Source of the DNA: Nocardia mexicana NBRC 108244
GTDB taxonomy: Bacteria > Actinomycetota > Actinomycetes > Mycobacteriales > Mycobacteriaceae
Length of the DNA stretch: 64,000 nucleotides
Assembly (NCBI RefSeq): GCF_001613165.1
Contig: NZ_BDBV01000042.1
Coordinates: 1 to 64,000 of the forward strand
Direction: 5' to 3'
Part shown: positions 20,003-27,946 of the stretch, piece by piece
Numbering within the stretch: the stretch's first letter is position 1
Layout: every line of letters begins with the position of its first letter
Notes under the pieces: generated by a model
Told to the model about the DNA's origin: nothing
What the model saw: only the letters and a program-made list of their open reading frames with translations
Databases searched by the model: none
Translations under genes and position numbers: made by a program

Positions 20003-20443
20003 TCAGAAGCCGCGCAGGCGATCGGGGCGGATGCGGATGAGGGTGGAGTAGGTGGCGTAGAACTTCTCCGCGGGCATATTGATGTCCACGAAGCCCTGGG
20101 TGTACTTGGCGGAGAATTCGGAGATCTCCTCGGGGGTGGCACCGGCCTCGTCGACGCGTGCGTCGCCGGTGAGGACGGCGACCTCACCGCCGTGCTCGGT
20201 GCTGTTGAGATTCAACGAGATTCGCGGGTTTCCGGTGATATTGCGGAGCTTCGCCTGGTTCGCCTGGCTGAAGACGAGGAATTCCCCGTCGCGCCAGAGG
20301 AACCACACCGGGTTCGGCTGCGGCGTGCCGCTGCGCCCGACCGTCGTGAGCCAGGCGACGGTTTCGCGGCCCAGCCGGTCGGCGACACGGGCGCCGAATT
20401 CGGTGCTGACATCTACCACGGGTGTGCTGTCGGTCGCTGTCAT
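20003..20443 (-). CDS. PPOX-class (F420-dependent type) oxidoreductase
   Basis: 146-residue split-barrel flavin-fold protein. VAWLTTVGRSGTPQPNPVWFLW and the FSQANQAKLRNITGNPRISLNLN segment match the TIGR03667-type family of putative F420-dependent PPOX proteins common in mycobacteria and Nocardia. The substrate is unknown. ATG 20443 has a strong GGAGGAG site 6-12 nt upstream; longer in-frame sequence upstream is not gene-like. Confidence 0.85.
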   Translation of the reverse strand: MTATDSTPVVDVSTEFGARVADRLGRETVAWLTTVGRSGTPQPNPVWFLWRDGEFLVFSQANQAKLRNITGNPRISLNLNSTEHGGEVAVLTGDARVDEAGATPEEISEFSAKYTQGFVDINMPAEKFYATYSTLIRIRPDRLRGF

Positions 20444-20606
20444 CGCTGCTCCTCCAGATTGACGGGTCCGGTCGTGACTCCCGTCGCACAACGCCGACCG
20501 ATTCGCGAGGATTCCCCCGGTGGGTCGACGGGCGAGAACCCGGCGGTGAGAACCGCGGCGTAGGCGACTGCCGCGAAGGGCGGTCGTGAACATGGATGAT
20601 GCGAAA

Positions 20607-20639
20607 GCCCTGGGCACGTGACATTTTCGTGCCCAGGGC
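20607..20639 (-). terminator. Strong terminator hairpin below the MTB12-like gene
   Basis: GCCCTGGGCACG (20607-20618) and CGTGCCCAGGGC (20628-20639) form a perfect 12-bp stem with a 9-nt loop, 13 nt downstream of the minus-strand secreted-protein gene. The minus-strand transcript continues with UUUCGC after the stem, consistent with intrinsic termination. Confidence 0.85.
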
Positions 20640-20652
20640 CGTGCGGAGGGGA

Positions 20653-21117
20653 TCAGACCGTGCAGGGCTGGTTCGCGTAGTAGGCGATGGTGCACTCGGA
20701 TTCGCGGGTGAGTTTCCAGTTGCCGTCGATGTCCTTCCACGACAGCTCGATGAACATGGCATCGAAGCCGGGGACGTTGATCTGCAGGTTGTGAGTGAGG
20801 CTGTCGCCGTTGACGTTCACCGGCTCGACCGCCTGCCACTGGAAGCCCGGCACGGTCTTCATGACGCCGCCGACATTGTCGACCAGCGGCAGGCCCGCCT
20901 CGCCCGCCTCGAGCTCGTTGGCGCGGGCGGCTCGCGGCGCACCCGGGTCGAGGATCAGCTGCAGCTTGCTCTGTAACTGGCCGATGCCGGGGGCCGCGGC
21001 GTGCACGGGGGCGACGACCGGGGCGGCCAGCGCCGGGGTGGCGGTGGCGACGCCGCCGACGAAGACCGCTGCGGCCAGGGAGAACGCCGCGGCGGCGCGA
21101 GAGTTGATCTTGATCAT
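20653..21117 (-). CDS. Secreted MTB12/CFP-2-like low-molecular-weight antigen
   Basis: 154-residue exported protein. MIKINSRAAAAFSLAAAVFV begins a Sec signal peptide with likely cleavage after ATPALAAP. The mature part has LQSKLQLILDPGAPRAARAN, ELEAGEAGLPLVD and WKDIDGNWKLTRESECTI, the typical pattern of the mycobacterial MTB12 antigen family. Two Cys residues near the C-terminus may pair. The function of the family is unknown. ATG 21117 was chosen because it starts the signal peptide. It is divergent from the siderophore hydroxylase gene, with an iron-box-like site 78-96 nt upstream, so iron-dependent expression is possible. Confidence 0.85.
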   Translation of the reverse strand: MIKINSRAAAAFSLAAAVFVGGVATATPALAAPVVAPVHAAAPGIGQLQSKLQLILDPGAPRAARANELEAGEAGLPLVDNVGGVMKTVPGFQWQAVEPVNVNGDSLTHNLQINVPGFDAMFIELSWKDIDGNWKLTRESECTIAYYANQPCTV

Positions 21118-21194
21118 GTGTATTTCCAATCGTTGCGGGACCGCAGTGCCGTGCCTCGCAGTCTCGCGGCGAGGTCTGGCACCACAGTGCAATA

Positions 21195-21213
21195 TAAGGT
21201 AAGCCTATGCAAA
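21195..21213. promoter_or_regulatory. Candidate IdeR/DtxR iron box between the MTB12-like gene and nbtG
   Basis: TAAGGTAAGCCTATGCAAA matches the 19-bp iron-box consensus (TTAGGTTAGCCTAACCTAA) at 14 of 19 positions. It lies in the 215-nt gap between two divergent genes and could control either or both. It is the weakest of the boxes by symmetry. Confidence 0.55.
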
Positions 21214-21332
21214 GGTAGGTAACACTCATTCGGATCTCCGGCGGCCCTCGGTCCCGGACGATCCGAATCGGCGCAGCTGAACGCCGCTGACGGCCGCTGC
21301 GCGGTGGCTGGAATCACAGATCGGAGTACCAG

Positions 21333-22622
21333 GTGGAAACGCTTCTCGTAGTGGGTGCCGGGCCGAAAGCGATGGCCGTCGCGGCCAAGGCGCGGGTGCT
21401 GCGGGAGCTGGGACTGCCGGCTCCGCGCGTGGTGGTGGTGGAATCGCATGCGGTGGGCGGCAACTGGCTGCCCAGTGGCGGGTGGACCGACGGTCAGCAC
21501 CGGCTGGGCACCGGCCCGGAGAAGGACATCGGGTTCCCGTACCGCTCGACCTGGGCCCGCGGGCACAATCGCGAGATCGACCAGGCGATGGTCGCCTACA
21601 GCTGGACCTCGTTCCTCGTCGAAACCGGCAGCTACGCCGAGTGGGTCGATCGCGGCAGGCCCAGCCCGCACCATCACGTCTGGGCGAAATATCTGCAGTG
21701 GGTGGCCCGCACGGCCGAGGTCGAGCTGGTCACCGGCACCGTGCGGCAGATCCGCGCGGCCGCGGACGGCTGGCTGGTCTCGGTGGCCGACACCGAGGGC
21801 GCCGTCACGGAGATCGACACCGACGGGCTGATGATCACGGGCCCCGGGAACAGTCGCCGGGCGCTGGCCGACCACGCGAAAGTGCTGAGTATCGCGGACT
21901 TCTGGGATCTGGCGGGAAAGCGGCGGCTGCCGGTGTCCTCCCGCGCGGCCGTGATCGGCGGCGGCGAGACCGCGGGCTCGGCGGTGGACGAACTGGTGCA
22001 TCACGACGTGCTGACCGTCTCGGTGATCTCCCCGGCGGCCACCCTGTACACCCGCGGTGAGAGCTACTTCGAGAACGCGCTGTTCAGCGATCCGGCCAAG
22101 TGGCGGGCGCTGAGTCTGCAGGAGCGCCGCGACGTCATCCGCCGCACCGACCGCGGCGTGTTCTCGGTGCGGGTGCAGGAGAACGTGCTGGGCGACAACC
22201 GGGTTCACCATCTGCAGGGGCGGGTGGTGCGCGTCGCCGAACAGGGCGAGGGTGTGGCGCTGACGCTGCGCAACGAGCTGCGCCCGGATCAGGTGCACAC
22301 CTTCGACCTGGTGGTGGACGCGACCGGCGGCCAGCCGCTGTGGTTCCTGGACCTGTTCGACTCCGACGCCGCGGACCTGGTCGAGCTGGCGGTGGGCGGG
22401 CCCGTCACGCAGGCGCGGCTGGAGGCGGCCATCGGTCACGATCTGGCGGTCGACGGGTTGGACGCGAAGCTGTATCTGCCGAATCTCGCGGGCCTGGCAC
22501 AGGGGCCCGGATTCCCGAATCTGAGCTGCCTGGGCGAACTTTCGGATCGGGTGCTCGGCGGGGTGGCGGCGCGCCCCGTGGTCGGCGCGGCGCGGGCCGG
22601 TGAGGTGCGCGGACCGGCCTGA
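21333..22622 (+). CDS. nbtG: L-lysine (ornithine) N-monooxygenase, MbtG/NbtG-like
   Basis: 429-residue FAD/NADPH N-hydroxylase that makes the hydroxamate precursor of mycobactin/nocobactin-type siderophores. It has the FAD motif VVGAGPKAMAVAAK (residues ~6-19), ASGGWTDG-like SGGWTDGQHRLGTGPEKD, the NADPH-binding GGGETAGSAVDEL (about 208-220), and the C-terminal PNLAGLAQGPGFPNLSCLG typical of MbtG. The start is GTG with GGAG 8 nt upstream. Lysine is the expected substrate by similarity to MbtG; ornithine cannot be excluded. The formyltransferase follows after 58 nt with its own iron box. Confidence 0.92.
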   Translation: METLLVVGAGPKAMAVAAKARVLRELGLPAPRVVVVESHAVGGNWLPSGGWTDGQHRLGTGPEKDIGFPYRSTWARGHNREIDQAMVAYSWTSFLVETGSYAEWVDRGRPSPHHHVWAKYLQWVARTAEVELVTGTVRQIRAAADGWLVSVADTEGAVTEIDTDGLMITGPGNSRRALADHAKVLSIADFWDLAGKRRLPVSSRAAVIGGGETAGSAVDELVHHDVLTVSVISPAATLYTRGESYFENALFSDPAKWRALSLQERRDVIRRTDRGVFSVRVQENVLGDNRVHHLQGRVVRVAEQGEGVALTLRNELRPDQVHTFDLVVDATGGQPLWFLDLFDSDAADLVELAVGGPVTQARLEAAIGHDLAVDGLDAKLYLPNLAGLAQGPGFPNLSCLGELSDRVLGGVAARPVVGAARAGEVRGPA

Positions 22623-22637
22623 GAGTCCCGTTGACCA

Positions 22638-22656
22638 GTAGGCTAGGCTACCCTTA
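22638..22656 (+). promoter_or_regulatory. IdeR/DtxR iron box upstream of the formyltransferase
   Basis: GTAGGCTAGGCTACCCTTA matches the consensus TTAGGTTAGGCTAACCTAA at 15 of 19 positions. It ends 24 nt before the formyltransferase ATG, suggesting an iron-repressed promoter for the 22681-27886 run of genes. Confidence 0.7.
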
Positions 22657-22680
22657 GTTATCGGAGATGAGGTTCGGTTC

Positions 22681-23622
22681 ATGCGTATCGTGTCGTTCGG
22701 CTTTCAGACCTGGGGCCGCAGAACGCTGCAGGCTCTGATCGATTCGGAGCACGAGGTGGTGCTCGCGGTCACCCACCCCGCGAGCGAGCACTCCTACAAG
22801 GGCATCTGGTCCGATTCGGTCGAGGAGCTCGCCCGCGAGCACGGCATCCCCGTGCACCTGACCGAGCGGGCCGACGCCGAGACCATCGACCTGGTCAAGC
22901 GGGCCGAGCCGGACATCATCGTGGTGAACAGCTGGTACACCTGGATGCCCGCGGAGCTCTACACCATGCCCACGCACGGCACCCTGAACCTACACGATTC
23001 GCTGCTGCCGAAGTTCACCGGCTTCTCGCCGGTGCTGTGGGCGCTGATCAGCGGCGAATCCGAATTCGGGCTGACCGTGCACCGCATGAACGACGGCCTG
23101 GACAGCGGCGACATCCTCGTGCAGCGCTCGTTGCCGATCGGCCCGGCGGCCACCGGCACCGAGCTGGTGCTGGCCGGTCTGGAACTCATTCCGGGCGCGC
23201 TGGAGGAGGCGCTGGGCGCGATCGAATCCGGCACCGCGGAATGGAAGCCGCAGAAGGCGTCCGAGCGCACGTACTTCCACAAGCGGTCCGAGCGCGACAG
23301 TCGCATCGACTGGCATTGGGACGCAGTGGATCTGGAGCGTTTCGTGCGGGCGCTGTCGGATCCGTACCCCCGCGCGTTCTCGCATTACCGCGGCGAGAAG
23401 GTCGAAATCGTAGCGGCCACATTGTCGGAGGCGCGCTACGGCGGCACCCCCGGCCGCGTGGTGGTCGTGGAGGGCGGCGGCGTCGTGGTCTGCGGCCCGG
23501 ACGCCCACCGGGGCCGCAACCGCGGCCTGCTGATCACCCGGGTGCGCACCGCCGACGGCGCCGAACACGATGCCGCCCGATTCTTCGCGCGCGGTGGCTA
23601 TCTCACCGACGCCCCGGCGTGA
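22681..23622 (+). CDS. Methionyl-tRNA-formyltransferase-like N-hydroxy-amino-acid formyltransferase
   Basis: 313-residue N10-formyl-tetrahydrofolate-dependent formyltransferase. The catalytic region HGTLNLHDSLLPKFTG (residues ~100-115, with Asn and His) and the later DGLDSGDILVQ supply the usual N-H-D set. The C-terminal OB-like domain starts at about 220. In siderophore clusters (coelichelin, rhodochelin type) such enzymes formylate N-hydroxyornithine; next to an MbtG-like hydroxylase it probably makes N-formyl-N-hydroxylysine, as found in formobactin and brasilibactin. It overlaps the NRPS start by 4 nt (GTGA), so it is not a housekeeping fmt. Confidence 0.88.
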   Translation: MRIVSFGFQTWGRRTLQALIDSEHEVVLAVTHPASEHSYKGIWSDSVEELAREHGIPVHLTERADAETIDLVKRAEPDIIVVNSWYTWMPAELYTMPTHGTLNLHDSLLPKFTGFSPVLWALISGESEFGLTVHRMNDGLDSGDILVQRSLPIGPAATGTELVLAGLELIPGALEEALGAIESGTAEWKPQKASERTYFHKRSERDSRIDWHWDAVDLERFVRALSDPYPRAFSHYRGEKVEIVAATLSEARYGGTPGRVVVVEGGGVVVCGPDAHRGRNRGLLITRVRTADGAEHDAARFFARGGYLTDAPA

Positions 23623-26600
23623 GCGGACGCGTCACCATGCAGGCCCCCGCCCGCGCCGGAAACGGACACAGCGTGAACTCGCTGTCGCCGGGGCAGCGCC
23701 GCGTCTGGTTCCTGCAGACCCGCGATCCGGAGGACACGACCCTCAACAGCTGCGCGGTGTATCGGCTGCGCGGCGCGGTGGACCCCGATCGTCTGCGCGC
23801 GGCAGTCGCGGCGGTGGCCGCCCGGCACGAGATCCTGTGCGGTACTTACGCTTCCGACGATGACGGCGAGCCCTATCGGATCTCCCGCCCGGATGTGACG
23901 CCGAGCTGGCAGCAGCAGGATGTCTCGGACCTGGCCGAATCGAGCCGGGCTCGGCGGCTGGAGGTGCTGGTGCGTCGCGAGGCCGCGCGGCCCTTCGACC
24001 TCACCGGCGAATCGCCGCTGCGCTGCCTGCTGATCCGCACCGCGGCCGACGAGTACCTGTTGGCGCTGGTGGTGCACGCCATCGGCTGGGACGTCGAATC
24101 GTGGGCGGTGTTCTGCGAGGCGATAGGTGACCACTACGACGGGACGTCAGGCCCGCGCACCGGCGCCGCGGCAGCCGAGCCCGAATCCGACGCGGCCGAA
24201 ATCGACGGTGCGGCAGGCGAAGACGGGATCGGCTTCTGGCGCCGCACACTGTGCCCGCTGCCGCAGCCGCTCGAGCTGCCCGGCCGGGTGGTGCCCGCCG
24301 GGCTGGGCTCGCTGCGCGCCGAGCGCAGCGTCCGGGAGCTGCCCGCCGAACTCGCCGACCGCCTCGGCGAATTCGCCCGCGCGCAGGAGATGACGCCGTT
24401 CTCGGTGCTGCTCGCGGCCTGTGACGTCCTGATCCATCGGTACACCGCCGCCACCGATTTCCTGGTCTCCGTGCCGGTTTCGGTGCGGACCGCGGCCGAG
24501 CGGGATCGCATCGGCAACTTCGGCAATACCCTGCTGGTGCGGGCCACCGTGCGGCCCGAGGACACCTTCGCCGCCTGCGCCGCCGCCGTGCACGGCACGG
24601 TCACCGAGGCATCCGCGCACCGCGCCACCGGGATCGATCGCGTGGTGCGGGAGATCAATCCGGACCGGGGCGGCGGCCGGGACGGGCTGGAGCAGCTGGT
24701 GCGCGTGGAATTCGGGATGCGCACCGGCGATGCCGGATTCGAGCTCGGCGATGCCACCGCCACCCGGATCGAGCTGGGCAGCCCGAGCACCCGAATCCCG
24801 TTGGCGCTCACCGTGGTCACCGACGCGGGCGGCGCCCGCATCGAGGCCGAGTACCGGGCCGACCTGCTCGAGGACCGGATCGTCGAGCAGCTGCTCGCCC
24901 ACTACGTCCGGCTGCTGGACGGCGCGCTGGCGCGGCCGCAGAGCCGGATCGGCGATCTCGACATGTTCGGCAGCCGGGACCGAGCCGGGATCCTGGAACG
25001 GTCGCACGGCGAACTCGTCGCGACCACACCCACCACGCTGACCGCCCTGTTCGAGCGCCGCGCGGCCGCGGAGCCGCATGCCACGGCCGTCGTCTCGGCC
25101 CCGGACGACGATCGGGAATTCACCTACGAGGAACTCAACCGTCGGGCGAATCGCCTGGCGCACAGTTTGATCCGGCAGGGTATCGGCACCGAGGACATCG
25201 TCGGGCTGCGGCTGACCACCTCGGTGGAGTTCGTCGTCGCCGTGCTGGCGGTGCTGAAGGCGGGCGCCGCCTACCTGCCTATCGATCCGGCGTACCCGCG
25301 CGAGCGCATCGACCTGCTGGCCGCCGACGCCCGACCGGGCTTCGTACTCGGACGCGCCGAACTGGCCGCCGCCGAGGAGGCGGCGGCCGCGCTGCCGCAC
25401 CACGATCCGTCCGACGCCGACCGGGTGCGCCCGCTGCGGCCCGGAAACCTGGCGTATGTCATCTACACCTCCGGTTCCACCGGTGTCCCCAAGGGCGTGC
25501 CGGTGCCGCACGCGGCGATCGCCGAACACCTGGAGGGCTTCTGCGCGCAGTGGGGGATGACCGCGCGGGACCGGCTGCTGCAGTCGTCGTCGGTCAGTTT
25601 CGACGCCTCCCTGCTGGACGTGTTCGTCACGCTGACTCTCGGTGCCTGCCTGGTGATTCCGAAACCGGACGCCTTCCGCGACATCCCGTACGTCGCCGAT
25701 CTGATCGCGCGCTGCGGGGTGACCGTGTTGCATATGGTGCCGTCGCTGCTGAGCACCTTCCTGATGCTGCCGGAGGTGAACCAGTGGCGGGCGCTGCGGC
25801 ACGTCCCGGTCGGCGGCGAGGCGCTGCACGGGGAGTTGGCCGACCGGTTCGCCGGTGTCTTCGATGCCGAACTGCGCAACCACTACGGCCCCACCGAGGC
25901 GGTGGTGTCGGCGACCCATCTCACGGTCGAGGGTCCGCAGGGAACCCGGATCGTGCCGATCGGTCACCCCAACCGCAATGTCCGCGTGTACTTGCTGGAC
26001 GAGCGGCTGCAACTGGTTCCGGCCGGTGTGGTCGGCGAAATCTACCTCGGCGGTGCGCAATTGGCGCGCGGCTATCTGAATCGCCCCGGCGCGACCGCCG
26101 AACGCTTCGTGGCCGACCCCTTCGGCGCGGGGCGGCTGTATCGCACCGGCGATCTGGCTCGCCGCAATACCGCGGGCGAGCTCGAATTCGTGGGCCGCGC
26201 AGACGAACAGGTGAAGGTGCGCGGCTACCGGATCGAGCTCGGCGAGGTGCAGGCCGCCGTCGCGAACCACCCGTCCGTGGCGCACTGCGTGGTGACGACG
26301 GTGCCGGACACCGTCATCGGGACGCGCCTGGCCGCCTACCTGGTGCCCGCGGGGGCGGCCGTCGACATCGACGAGGTGCGCGCCCACGCCGCGGCGGTGC
26401 TGCCCGAATACATGGTGCCCTCGGCATTCGCGGTGATCGACGAGATTCCACTCACCGAACACGGCAAGCTCGACCGCCGCGCGCTGCCGCGCCCCGCGCC
26501 GACCGGCGCCGAGCTGTACCGGGAACCCGGAACCGCCACCGAGATTCGGCTCGCCGAGCTGTTCGGCCGGCTGTTCGGGCGCGATCGGGTCGGCGCCGAC

Positions 26601-26780
26601 GATTCGTTCTTCGACCTGGGTGGCCACTCGCTGCTGGCCGCCCGGCTGCTCGCCCGCGTCCGCGCGGAGTTCGGCGTGGAGATCGGCGTGCGGATGCTGT
26701 TCGAGACTCCGACCGTGAGTGGCCTGGCGGCGCTGATCGAGGCCGCCGCGACCCGCAACACCCCGCTGGAGGTTGGCTGA
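23619..26780 (+). CDS. NRPS, C(degenerate)-A-T
   Basis: 1053-residue single-module synthetase. The condensation domain (residues ~15-430) has HAIGWDVES where HHxxxDGxS is expected: the catalytic second His is Ala and Gly is Val, so peptide-bond formation is doubtful. The A domain (~460-930) is complete: YTSGSTGVPKG at ~614, NHYGPTE, YRTGDLARR, and catalytic Lys in EHGKLDRRAL. My reading of the specificity code is D-A-L-H-V-V-H-V-S-K, which I cannot assign. The T domain has LGGHSLLAARL (~1000). The GTG start overlaps the formyltransferase stop; ATG 23637 is an alternative. It could load the formylated hydroxamate residue. Confidence 0.9.
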   Translation: MSGRVTMQAPARAGNGHSVNSLSPGQRRVWFLQTRDPEDTTLNSCAVYRLRGAVDPDRLRAAVAAVAARHEILCGTYASDDDGEPYRISRPDVTPSWQQQDVSDLAESSRARRLEVLVRREAARPFDLTGESPLRCLLIRTAADEYLLALVVHAIGWDVESWAVFCEAIGDHYDGTSGPRTGAAAAEPESDAAEIDGAAGEDGIGFWRRTLCPLPQPLELPGRVVPAGLGSLRAERSVRELPAELADRLGEFARAQEMTPFSVLLAACDVLIHRYTAATDFLVSVPVSVRTAAERDRIGNFGNTLLVRATVRPEDTFAACAAAVHGTVTEASAHRATGIDRVVREINPDRGGGRDGLEQLVRVEFGMRTGDAGFELGDATATRIELGSPSTRIPLALTVVTDAGGARIEAEYRADLLEDRIVEQLLAHYVRLLDGALARPQSRIGDLDMFGSRDRAGILERSHGELVATTPTTLTALFERRAAAEPHATAVVSAPDDDREFTYEELNRRANRLAHSLIRQGIGTEDIVGLRLTTSVEFVVAVLAVLKAGAAYLPIDPAYPRERIDLLAADARPGFVLGRAELAAAEEAAAALPHHDPSDADRVRPLRPGNLAYVIYTSGSTGVPKGVPVPHAAIAEHLEGFCAQWGMTARDRLLQSSSVSFDASLLDVFVTLTLGACLVIPKPDAFRDIPYVADLIARCGVTVLHMVPSLLSTFLMLPEVNQWRALRHVPVGGEALHGELADRFAGVFDAELRNHYGPTEAVVSATHLTVEGPQGTRIVPIGHPNRNVRVYLLDERLQLVPAGVVGEIYLGGAQLARGYLNRPGATAERFVADPFGAGRLYRTGDLARRNTAGELEFVGRADEQVKVRGYRIELGEVQAAVANHPSVAHCVVTTVPDTVIGTRLAAYLVPAGAAVDIDEVRAHAAAVLPEYMVPSAFAVIDEIPLTEHGKLDRRALPRPAPTGAELYREPGTATEIRLAELFGRLFGRDRVGADDSFFDLGGHSLLAARLLARVRAEFGVEIGVRMLFETPTVSGLAALIEAAATRNTPLEVG

Positions 26781-27886
26781 TGTCGAGCGCGATGTTCGAG
26801 ATATCGAGTGCACGAACGGAATCCGAGCTGTCGGCGCCGGTGCGGCAGCGGGTGCTCGGGGAGTGGGCGACCGGGGTCGAACTGTCGGACGTGGTGGGTA
26901 TCTCCGGGCTGATCCGGCGGGGTCAGGCGGTGCCGATCATCCGCACGGCGGTGCACTGCGGCGATGAAAGCCTCGACTACGGCGAACTTTTCGCGCGTAT
27001 CGAGCGGGGCCGGGAGACGGACCGCGGCGATGTCGCCGTCGCCGTGCGGCTGCTGGCCGCCGTCGCCGCCCAGGACGGGGAACCGCTCCGCGTTCGCGGT
27101 ACCGACGGCCGCGCCGTCGTGCTGACACCGCGGGCCGTGACCGCGGCCGTCGCCGACCGCCGCGCGGTGGCGGTCGAGCGCCGGTGGGACGCGGCCGATC
27201 CCGCGCTCGGCTCCGCCGATGTGCGGCTGGTCGTGGCGCCCTGGGACTGCTCGCACGTGCTGATCGAACTGCTGGCCGCGCTCGCGGACGGGGCGACGCT
27301 GGTGGTCCCCACCGCGGCCGAGCGCGGCGATCCGGTCGCCCTGAGCGAGGTGATCCGGTCGCGGTCGGTGACCCACGTCGTCGCGGCGCCCGAAATCCTC
27401 CTGGGGTTGCGAGATACCGGTGGCCTGTCCACGGTGCAGCGCTGGGACGTCGTCGGAACCGCCTGTCCGCCAGGGCTTTCCGGTCATCTGCGCACACTGT
27501 CCCCGGAGGCCGTCGCGAGCTTCGGGTACGACCTGCCGGAGTACGCCGGCGCCGTCGCGCGCGGACCGCTCGACGGCAGCGGCCGCGCCCGGCCGATTCC
27601 CGGCGCCCGCGTGCTGGTCCTGGACGACTACGGGCAGCCGGTGCCGCCCGGCGTCGTCGGTGAGATCTATGCCGGAGGCGCAGCGCTGGCCGAGGGCGAG
27701 GGGGCCGAGTCGAGCCGTTTCGTCGCCGATCCGTTCCCGGTCGACGGCACCGCCACCAGGCTGCTGCGGACCGGTGGCCGTGGTCGCTGGACGAGCGAGG
27801 GCTGGCTCGTATTCGAGGACGAGCCCGACCATGCGGCATCGCGGCGAAGCGTGGGGCGACTCACTCCGGCACCAGTATTAGCTTAG
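26780..27886 (+). CDS. Truncated, probably inactive adenylation-domain protein
   Basis: 368-residue protein aligning to the N-terminal subdomain of NRPS A domains. Recognisable parts are LVVAPWDCSHVLIELLAALA with GATLVVP (A4-like), IPGARVLVLDDYGQPVPPGV and VGEIYAGGAALAEG (A6-like), and RLLRTGGRGRWTSEGWLVF (A7-like). The P-loop YTSGSTGxPKG is reduced to GRAVVLTPRAV, and FYGPTE is replaced by SFGYDLPEYAG. The C-terminal subdomain with the catalytic Lys is absent. It cannot adenylate by the normal mechanism; it may be a relic or a structural partner. It is coupled to the preceding NRPS (TGATG), and its stop lies inside an iron box. Confidence 0.75.
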   Translation: MSSAMFEISSARTESELSAPVRQRVLGEWATGVELSDVVGISGLIRRGQAVPIIRTAVHCGDESLDYGELFARIERGRETDRGDVAVAVRLLAAVAAQDGEPLRVRGTDGRAVVLTPRAVTAAVADRRAVAVERRWDAADPALGSADVRLVVAPWDCSHVLIELLAALADGATLVVPTAAERGDPVALSEVIRSRSVTHVVAAPEILLGLRDTGGLSTVQRWDVVGTACPPGLSGHLRTLSPEAVASFGYDLPEYAGAVARGPLDGSGRARPIPGARVLVLDDYGQPVPPGVVGEIYAGGAALAEGEGAESSRFVADPFPVDGTATRLLRTGGRGRWTSEGWLVFEDEPDHAASRRSVGRLTPAPVLA

Positions 27887-27896
27887 CCTAAGCTAC
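27878..27896 (+). promoter_or_regulatory. IdeR/DtxR iron box upstream of the FecB-like gene
   Basis: TTAGCTTAGCCTAAGCTAC contains a perfect dyad TAGCTTAG-C-CTAAGCTA (27879-27895) and matches the consensus at 15 of 19 positions. It overlaps the last codons and TAG stop of the truncated A-domain gene and lies 50 nt before the lipoprotein ATG. Confidence 0.75.
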
Positions 27897-27946
27897 TGTT
27901 CTGAGGATCCGTGCAGTCGGCGGATCGTGGAGAAGGAGCTGACGGA

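Noticed and set aside
22681..23622. Housekeeping methionyl-tRNA formyltransferase
   Set aside because: Its iron box, overlap with an NRPS and position beside an N-hydroxylase point to siderophore tailoring instead.
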